DNA of 19,526 nucleotides, taken from the NCBI GenBank assembly GCA_947096075.1, contig CAMUQE010000018.1:1-19526 (forward strand). Reading direction: 5' to 3'. The translations under genes were made by a program, and so were the position numbers. The notes under the pieces were generated by a model. The model was not told where the DNA came from. It saw only the letters and a list, made by a program, of their open reading frames with translations, and ran no database searches. This DNA comes from Veillonella parvula. Lineage in GTDB: Bacteria; Bacillota; Negativicutes; Veillonellales; Veillonellaceae. This document shows, in pieces, positions 14,837 to 19,526 of the stretch. The stretch's first letter is position 1, and every line of letters starts with the position of its first letter.

Positions 14837-15214
14837 ATGAATAAATTATTCCGATACGCTGCAGCAGCAGTACTCGTTGCATCTTTTGGCATGTTAAGTG
14901 ATTATACAGCTGATGCGGCGAAGTTTTTAGAATCTCCAAGAGAGGTTACTATTGTAAAACCTGAGTTGCCTGAGATCCCTCAAACCGCTATGGTAGCGCC
15001 TGATATGCGCGTACGCTTCTTAATCGATAAAAAAGGTAATGTTAAAAATGTTTTCATAGAGCGCTCTTCTGGCTATGCTCCAGTTGACGAAGCAGTAAAA
15101 AAAGCGATTTTACAGTGGAAGTTCACACCTGCTATTGGAACAGATCAAAAAGCACATGAATCCATTATTGGGATGACAATTACTCTGCCTAAGCAAGCTG
15201 TGACAGCTAAATAA
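14837..15214 (+). CDS. Exported TonB C-terminal-domain protein, first of pair
   Basis: This 125-residue protein has an N-terminal signal peptide (hydrophobic 7-20, likely cleavage after A-D-A at 25-27). A TonB C-terminal-like domain covers 57-117: MRVRFLIDKKGNVKNVFIERSSGYAPVDEAV (split: DKKGNVKNVFIERSSGY, then D-E-A-V), followed by Q-W-K-F-T-P-A. ATG 14837 is chosen because AAGGAGG (14824-14830) is 6 bases upstream. It lacks the long proline-rich spacer of true TonB and shows no ExbB-interacting SHxxW helix, so coupling to ExbBD is doubtful. It probably acts as a periplasmic protein. The gene for a second such protein follows 10 bases later. Confidence 0.85.
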   Translation: MNKLFRYAAAAVLVASFGMLSDYTADAAKFLESPREVTIVKPELPEIPQTAMVAPDMRVRFLIDKKGNVKNVFIERSSGYAPVDEAVKKAILQWKFTPAIGTDQKAHESIIGMTITLPKQAVTAK

Positions 15215-15224
15215 GGAGAAAATG

Positions 15225-15572
15225 ATGAATAAAGTGTTGCGTTGTATTATCTTAAGCTCATTGTTTGTAATTAGTATGGTAGCTTCTGTGTTGGCAGCTC
15301 CATATGATCCACCAGTAGCTATAGCTACACCACCTATTGACCGAGCATTGCTTGCTGCCTATGGTGAAGCAGCTCATGGTGCAGATATACGTTTTACCAT
15401 CAGGGAAGATGGTTCTGTAGGGGATGTTGAAGTTGTTTCATCTAGCGGCTCTAGTGCTCTTGATGCAGCCATTGTTGATACTATTTCTAAATGGAGATTT
15501 AGTCCTGCCACAGATTCCAATGGTAACCCTGTAGCATCTTCTAAAACTCAATATATTGATTTTAAAAACTAA
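15225..15572 (+). CDS. Exported TonB C-terminal-domain protein, second of pair
   Basis: This 115-residue protein has a signal peptide (hydrophobic 7-22, predicted cleavage near V-L-A-A, 22-25) and a TonB_C-like domain at 52-113 with FTIREDGSVGDVEVVSSSG, D-A-A-I-V-D and W-R-F-S-P-A. ATG 15225 is preferred over ATG 15222 because AAGGAG (15213-15218) is then 6 rather than 3 bases upstream. That ribosome binding site overlaps the previous stop codon, so the pair is co-translated. The two share fold and layout but are clearly diverged. No ExbB, ExbD or outer-membrane receptor gene lies in the window. The function is unknown. Confidence 0.83.
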   Translation: MNKVLRCIILSSLFVISMVASVLAAPYDPPVAIATPPIDRALLAAYGEAAHGADIRFTIREDGSVGDVEVVSSSGSSALDAAIVDTISKWRFSPATDSNGNPVASSKTQYIDFKN

Positions 15573-15590
15573 TCAAAGGCACTCATACAG

Positions 15591-15635
15591 AACTGCACTC
15601 CAAAAATTGGACACAATTTTTGAGGTGCAGTTTTT
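15591..15635 (+). terminator. Strong terminator made of insertion-sequence-like inverted ends
   Basis: AACTGCACTCCAAAAATTG (15591-15609) pairs with 15614-15632 over 19 positions (one G-U, one mismatch) around a GACA loop and ends in TTTTT. It can stop the TonB_C transcript. The arms also resemble the terminal repeats of IS3/IS150-type elements that begin TG and run through CCAAAAA-TTGGACA. Confidence 0.85.
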
Positions 15636-15752
15636 GTATGCCAAAATATTCTAAAAAATAAAGTAAGGTTATCCATTTTCATAACATTGGATTTGTAAAT
15701 TTAAAAAATAAATCAAAATTGTATCTGTAGCAACTGAAAATTACTTTCAAAA

Positions 15753-15761
15753 TGGTATAAT
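15753..15761 (+). promoter_or_regulatory. Candidate extended -10 promoter of the DUF438/PAS gene
   Basis: TGGTATAAT with a perfect TATAAT (15756-15761) lies about 40 bases before ATG 15802. A weak -35-like CTGAAA is 16 bases upstream. The same nonamer is the candidate promoter at 7323-7331. Confidence 0.55.
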
Positions 15762-15801
15762 AAAAATATAATTATAGATTAGCCCGTGGAGGTATAAGCA
15801 T

Positions 15802-17418
15802 ATGAATCCATTAAAACAAAAGCTAGATATTAACAATGAACGGTACAGAATTATTGTGTCCATTAAAGAAGATTATTTAGATGGTAAATTGTCCTTAGAA
15901 GAGGGCAATCGCATTTTAAAAGAGAAATTAGGTACTTGTACGCCTGATGAGTTTGCCTACGCAGAGCAAAGCTTGAAAGGTGTTTACAAAGACGAAGAAA
16001 TCCTAGAGAAAATGGATGATCTTTTAGATTTATTTGACGGCGTTTTAGTACGTGCCGAAAATGAATACCCTGAAAACCATCCGTTGTGGGCATACTTGGA
16101 AGAAATCAACGCTGTTGAGAAGGTAGCTCTAGAAGCGGATGAATTATTAAAGCAAGAGAATTTTATTAAAAATCCGTGGCTTGGCGTTTTTGATTCTTTA
16201 GCGGAGTGGAGAACACATCTGTCTCGTAAGCAAAATCAACTATATCCAATGCTTGAGGACCACGGCTTTGACCGCCCAACGCGTATTATGTGGACCTTTG
16301 ATGATGCTGTACGCGATGCTATCTCTGCATCCTATGCATTGCTTCGGGAAGATAAGTATGAAGAATTCCTAGCGTCTGTGCCAGAAACTTTGGCAAAATT
16401 ACGGGATTTGAATTCTAAAGAACTAGAAGTCTTATTGCCAACGTCTTATAAATTGTTGAGTGACGAAGAGTTTGTTCGGATGAGTAAAAATGACCATGAA
16501 ATTGGTTATGCTATCATCAATGCGCCAGGCTTATATGTAGTGCCAGGTATCAATGATTCTGCGGCGCAATTGAATGGTAATAATTCAGCTCAAGGTGGTG
16601 CTGTATCTAACGAATTCTTAAATGATTTAGCCGGCTTGCTATCTAAATATGTAGGCCCTGTTGGTGGTGCGCCCGTTGGTAAGGACGCAGTTCTCGATGT
16701 AGCCACAGGTAAATTGACATTAGAACAAATTAATTTGTTGTTCCGTCATTTACCAGTAGATTTATCCTATGTAGATGAAAATGAACTAGTTAAGTTCTAC
16801 AGCGATACGGCACATCGTATTTTCCCTCGCAGTGCGAACGTTATCGGCCGTGAGGTGAAGAATTGTCACCCTGCAAAATCTGTTCATATAGTAGAAGAAA
16901 TCGTAGAGAAGTTCCGTTCTGGCGAACAAAGCCAAGCGGAATTCTGGATCAATAAACCAGGTTTGTTCATCTATGTTATCTACACAGCAGTGCGCGATGA
17001 AAATGGTAAATTCCGTGGCGTATTGGAAATGATGCAAGACTGTACTCATATCCGTGAACTTGAGGGTTCCCGTACATTGTTGACTTGGGATAAAACTGAT
17101 TTTGTAGGCGATGGTGGTAAAGAAAAATCCTTGGCTCAAGAGGCAGCAGAAGAGGTAGAAGAAGAACCATTAACAACTGATGCAAATGGTCGATTCCATA
17201 TCGATGCAAAAACAACATTGTCTAATCTAATTAAACAATGCCCGGATATTGTAGATTATTTGATTTCTTTAAATCCTAAGTTTGAGAAATTAAAAACACC
17301 TATGGTAAAAGTAATGGCTAAGGTGGCAACCATCAAGATGATTGCAGAGCGCGGTGAGTTTGAGGTAAATGATCTAATTAGCAAAATCGATGCATTTATC
17401 AATAAAGATAAGAAATAA
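15802..17418 (+). CDS. DUF438, hemerythrin-like, PAS and DUF1858 domain protein
   Basis: This 538-residue cytosolic multidomain protein reads as follows. Residues about 10-85 match DUF438. A helical hemerythrin-like region spans about 88-235, with His93 (NHPLW), His139 and Glu152 (T-H-L to Y-P-M-L-E-D), and His154 as possible iron ligands. A low-complexity Gly/Asn/Ala spacer runs about 248-295. A PAS domain spans about 312-425 (HLPVDLSYVDENELVKFYS, IFPRSANVIGREVKNCHP). An acidic linker is at 445-457, and a C-terminal DUF1858-type helical domain at about 465-530. ATG 15802 has GGAGG at 15788-15792 with 9-base spacing. The architecture suggests redox, oxygen or NO sensing, but no output domain such as a kinase or DNA-binding region is present. 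It is a single-gene unit with its own promoter and terminator. Confidence 0.88.
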   Translation: MNPLKQKLDINNERYRIIVSIKEDYLDGKLSLEEGNRILKEKLGTCTPDEFAYAEQSLKGVYKDEEILEKMDDLLDLFDGVLVRAENEYPENHPLWAYLEEINAVEKVALEADELLKQENFIKNPWLGVFDSLAEWRTHLSRKQNQLYPMLEDHGFDRPTRIMWTFDDAVRDAISASYALLREDKYEEFLASVPETLAKLRDLNSKELEVLLPTSYKLLSDEEFVRMSKNDHEIGYAIINAPGLYVVPGINDSAAQLNGNNSAQGGAVSNEFLNDLAGLLSKYVGPVGGAPVGKDAVLDVATGKLTLEQINLLFRHLPVDLSYVDENELVKFYSDTAHRIFPRSANVIGREVKNCHPAKSVHIVEEIVEKFRSGEQSQAEFWINKPGLFIYVIYTAVRDENGKFRGVLEMMQDCTHIRELEGSRTLLTWDKTDFVGDGGKEKSLAQEAAEEVEEEPLTTDANGRFHIDAKTTLSNLIKQCPDIVDYLISLNPKFEKLKTPMVKVMAKVATIKMIAERGEFEVNDLISKIDAFINKDKK

Positions 17419-17436
17419 TTGTATTTTTTAAACGTG

Positions 17437-17470
17437 AAAGAGGCAAGTGCTTAGGACCTTGCCTCTTTTT
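17437..17470 (+). terminator. Rho-independent terminator after the DUF438/PAS gene
   Basis: An 11-bp perfect stem (AAAGAGGCAAG at 17437-17447 with 17458-17468), a 10-base loop and a run of T to 17470 lie 18 bases after the stop codon. Confidence 0.9.
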
Positions 17471-17786
17471 CGTTTTGCTATTTGACTAGTTGATTAGTAA
17501 ATATAACTAGTTACTTTGTAACTCTGTCTAGTTTTTAAGGTGTTCTAATGAATACTAATGGTTTTATGCAGCTAGGTATTAATTTATTGCATTACAAATG
17601 TGTTGCATTAATTCGAAATAAACATACATTAATTTCTTATAAATCATCTGTTTTATGTATACAAATTTGATTGAAAAGGGTAAAATAGAAAATAATGAAA
17701 GTATTTGCCTAAGCAGTGTTTTCATATACAAGATTACTTTTACAAGAGAAATTACTAATATATTTAAAGGTGAGGATCTAGATACT
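17471..17786. other. AT-rich upstream region of the PEP carboxykinase gene
   Basis: These 316 bases hold no gene I can support. A small hairpin AGTTAC/GTAACT lies at 17509-17523. TTGCATTA is repeated at 17587-17594 and 17603-17610, a 16-base spacing that could suit a dimeric regulator. A TAAAAT box at 17681-17686 is a weak -10 candidate without a good -35. The reading frame upstream of ATG 17787 is open for 44 codons but lacks a ribosome binding site. Confidence 0.5.
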
Positions 17787-19415
17787 ATGTCTACAAGACG
17801 CGTTTGGAAGCAAAGTGAAATCAAAACAAACCCATTATTTTCTATGATGCGCAGTACAATTGAAACTGCATTCTATGGGAACAATGTAACTCCTGTAACA
17901 TCTGTGGCACAAGCGTATCAATTAGCCTCTGAAGAGCCAGGTGTTATCGTCCTCGATATGCCAGTATTTAAACCTTTAGAGCAAGGTTTGCCAGCTGATG
18001 CAAAGGTTCTTGTTACAAACGATGGTAAAACTACTGGCCGTTATGCTAAAGCTCGCCGTATTATTGGAGATGAAGGCATAGATGAAGTTGAACTCGCTAA
18101 TATTGCACGCGATGCAGTATATGATAGCCGCAATAAAGAGTGGATTTCTGCGGAATCTATCGCTGGTCTTGATAAAAAATTCACAGCTCGTGCTCATTTG
18201 ATGATTCCAAAAGATCACGCGTCTATTTTGTATTCTTGGCTTATGAACTTCAAGTTCTTTGATGCGGCTGTAAAAGAATTCTACAACGATAGTGTAGATA
18301 TTCCGGAAGGCGATATCTATATTTATTCTGATCCTGACTATGTTGTGCCAGGTCATCCAGGTGGTCTTGCTATTTTTGACCCTGCTCATAACTGTGCCAT
18401 GATTCTTGGTATGCGCTACTTCGGCGAGCATAAAAAAGGTACGCTTACACTTGCGTGGTCCTTGGCAAACCGCTTTGATTATGTTGCATGCCACGGCGGT
18501 ATGAAACGTTACAATCTTGAAGGTGGTAAAACATATACTATCGGTGTATTCGGTTTGTCCGGTTCCGGTAAATCCACATTGACTCATGAAAAACATGATG
18601 GTCGATATGATATTTCTATCTTGCATGACGATGCGTATGTTATCAATACAAACGATTTGAGTTCTATTGCGCTTGAACCTACATATTTTGATAAAATGCA
18701 AGATTATCCTGTAGAGCATCCTGCTAATGAATTCTTGTTAACACTACAAAACGTAGGCGTAACAATGGATGAGGATGGTCGCAAGGTTGTATTGGCCGAA
18801 GACGTGCGTAACAGCAATGGTCGTGCTATTAAATCTCAATTCTGGACAGATAATCGCGTAAACTACGTTGGTGAACCTGTTAATGCCATAGTATGGCTTA
18901 TGAAGGATAAAACATTGCCACCAATCCTTAAGATTTCCGATCCTGTATTAGCGTCTACAATGGGTGCAACACTTGCAACTCGTCGCTCTACGGCAGAAAA
19001 ACTGGATGCTCATGTCGATCCAAATGCACTTGTTATCGAACCATATGCAAATCCATTCCGTACATATCCATTGGTTCGTGACTATGAAAGCTATAAAAAA
19101 CTGTTCTGCGAATGTGGTGTTGAATGCTACATCATGAACACAGGCTTCTTCTTGGAAAATAAAATTCCTAAAGAAGTTACTCTTGATTTGTTGGAACGTT
19201 TGGTGGAAGGTACATTGGAATTCAAGCCATTCTGTGAATACGAAAATCTTTCCTATGTAGAGGTACCAGGTTTTGAGCCTCCATTCGAAGTACGTGAATA
19301 CCATCACCAATTACACCAAGCTTTCGAATTCCGTTATGACTATGTAGAAAAACTTAAAGGTCATAAAAACGAATTACCACAAGAAGTATTAGATGTACTT
19401 AAGTCCTTAATGTGA
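17787..19415 (+). CDS. pckA: Divergent ATP-dependent phosphoenolpyruvate carboxykinase
   Basis: This 542-residue cytosolic enzyme is expected to convert oxaloacetate and ATP to phosphoenolpyruvate, CO2 and ADP in gluconeogenesis. The length suits ATP-type PEPCK (about 530-540). Family landmarks are visible: YFGEHKKG at 211-218 (Lys216/217, matching GEMKK), His236, the P-loop GLSGSGKST at 256-264 (canonical GLSGTGKTT), the metal-binding Asp-Asp at 281-282 in LHDDAYV, EPTYFDKMQDYP near 297-308, and Arg346 in S-N-G-R-A (matching ENTRAAYP). It departs from textbook sequence at many positions, so it is a distant branch. ATG 17787 follows GAGGA (17772-17776) with 10-base spacing. It is monocistronic as far as the window shows. 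Gluconeogenesis from organic acids would suit a Veillonella-like host. Confidence 0.85.
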   Translation: MSTRRVWKQSEIKTNPLFSMMRSTIETAFYGNNVTPVTSVAQAYQLASEEPGVIVLDMPVFKPLEQGLPADAKVLVTNDGKTTGRYAKARRIIGDEGIDEVELANIARDAVYDSRNKEWISAESIAGLDKKFTARAHLMIPKDHASILYSWLMNFKFFDAAVKEFYNDSVDIPEGDIYIYSDPDYVVPGHPGGLAIFDPAHNCAMILGMRYFGEHKKGTLTLAWSLANRFDYVACHGGMKRYNLEGGKTYTIGVFGLSGSGKSTLTHEKHDGRYDISILHDDAYVINTNDLSSIALEPTYFDKMQDYPVEHPANEFLLTLQNVGVTMDEDGRKVVLAEDVRNSNGRAIKSQFWTDNRVNYVGEPVNAIVWLMKDKTLPPILKISDPVLASTMGATLATRRSTAEKLDAHVDPNALVIEPYANPFRTYPLVRDYESYKKLFCECGVECYIMNTGFFLENKIPKEVTLDLLERLVEGTLEFKPFCEYENLSYVEVPGFEPPFEVREYHHQLHQAFEFRYDYVEKLKGHKNELPQEVLDVLKSLM

Positions 19416-19526
19416 TCTAAAAATTAAAAAGGGCTGTAATAGAATGCGGTTCTATCGCATCCTATATGTAGTTCGTTTACCTTATAAGACATACCAAGAA
19501 ATTTAGCTTTGTAAGACACTAAATTT
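19416..19526. other. Downstream flank with a small inverted repeat at the window edge
   Basis: No gene is supported here. AAATTTAG (19499-19506) and CTAAATTT (19519-19526) form an 8-bp inverted repeat that touches the window end. I see no clear terminator for the PEP carboxykinase gene. Confidence 0.4.

Noticed and set aside
17655..17786. 44-codon in-frame N-terminal extension of PEP carboxykinase
   Set aside because: No ribosome binding site precedes ATG 17655, and the extension is unlike the family. ATG 17787 gives the expected length and a plausible binding site.
17976..18719. Long open frame (247 codons) on the minus strand
   Set aside because: It lies wholly antisense to PEP carboxykinase, has no ribosome binding site or recognisable motif, and is rich in residues expected from reverse-frame translation.
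1..19526. CRISPR array, tRNA, rRNA, transposase gene or prophage genes
   Set aside because: No regularly spaced identical repeats, no tRNA-like cloverleaf and no transposase, integrase or phage structural gene was seen.

Overview
The window looks like chromosomal DNA from a low-GC, cobalamin-using, diderm Firmicute. A Negativicute close to Veillonella is my best guess. This is inferred from Gram-positive-like Shine-Dalgarno sites, two periplasmic TonB C-terminal-domain proteins (which imply an outer membrane), a cobalamin riboswitch, and gluconeogenic PEP carboxykinase. No rRNA or other strict marker is present, so the genus is not proven.

Layout. 1-2350: an AT-rich DUF2971 protein cut by the window edge, then two unrelated GNAT acetyltransferases, each followed by a hairpin terminator. 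2400-7115: a vitamin B12-type uptake operon. It has a promoter, a complete cobalamin riboswitch and an intrinsic terminator, followed by two paralogous 390-residue substrate-binding lipoproteins, a FecCD/BtuC permease and a BtuD-like ATPase. 7116-10417: an isolated two-gene cassette bounded by terminators. Its first gene encodes a signal-less trypsin-like serine protease joined by a proline-rich linker to a DRGH-type non-specific nuclease. Its second encodes a signal-less papain-like cysteine protease. The catalytic residues of all three enzyme domains are visible. The leader before the first gene holds two mutually exclusive pairings around the ribosome binding site, and a duplicated initiation region.

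10494-14372 (minus strand): a TroA/MntA-type metal ABC importer in the order lipoprotein, ATPase, permease, permease. The last permease carries a C-terminal winged-helix domain. A 31-codon ORF (14562-14657, minus) with a strong ribosome binding site and its own terminator lies upstream of this operon. 14837-15635: two adjacent small exported TonB_C proteins and a terminator that resembles paired insertion-sequence ends. 15802-17470: a DUF438/hemerythrin-like/PAS/DUF1858 sensor-type protein. 17787-19415: a divergent ATP-dependent PEP carboxykinase.

How it fits together: the two importers supply corrinoid (repressed by B12 through the riboswitch) and probably manganese or iron. PEP carboxykinase fits gluconeogenesis from organic acids. 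The protease-nuclease plus protease cassette is the best candidate for an undescribed system; a proteolysis-gated conflict or defence role is inference only.
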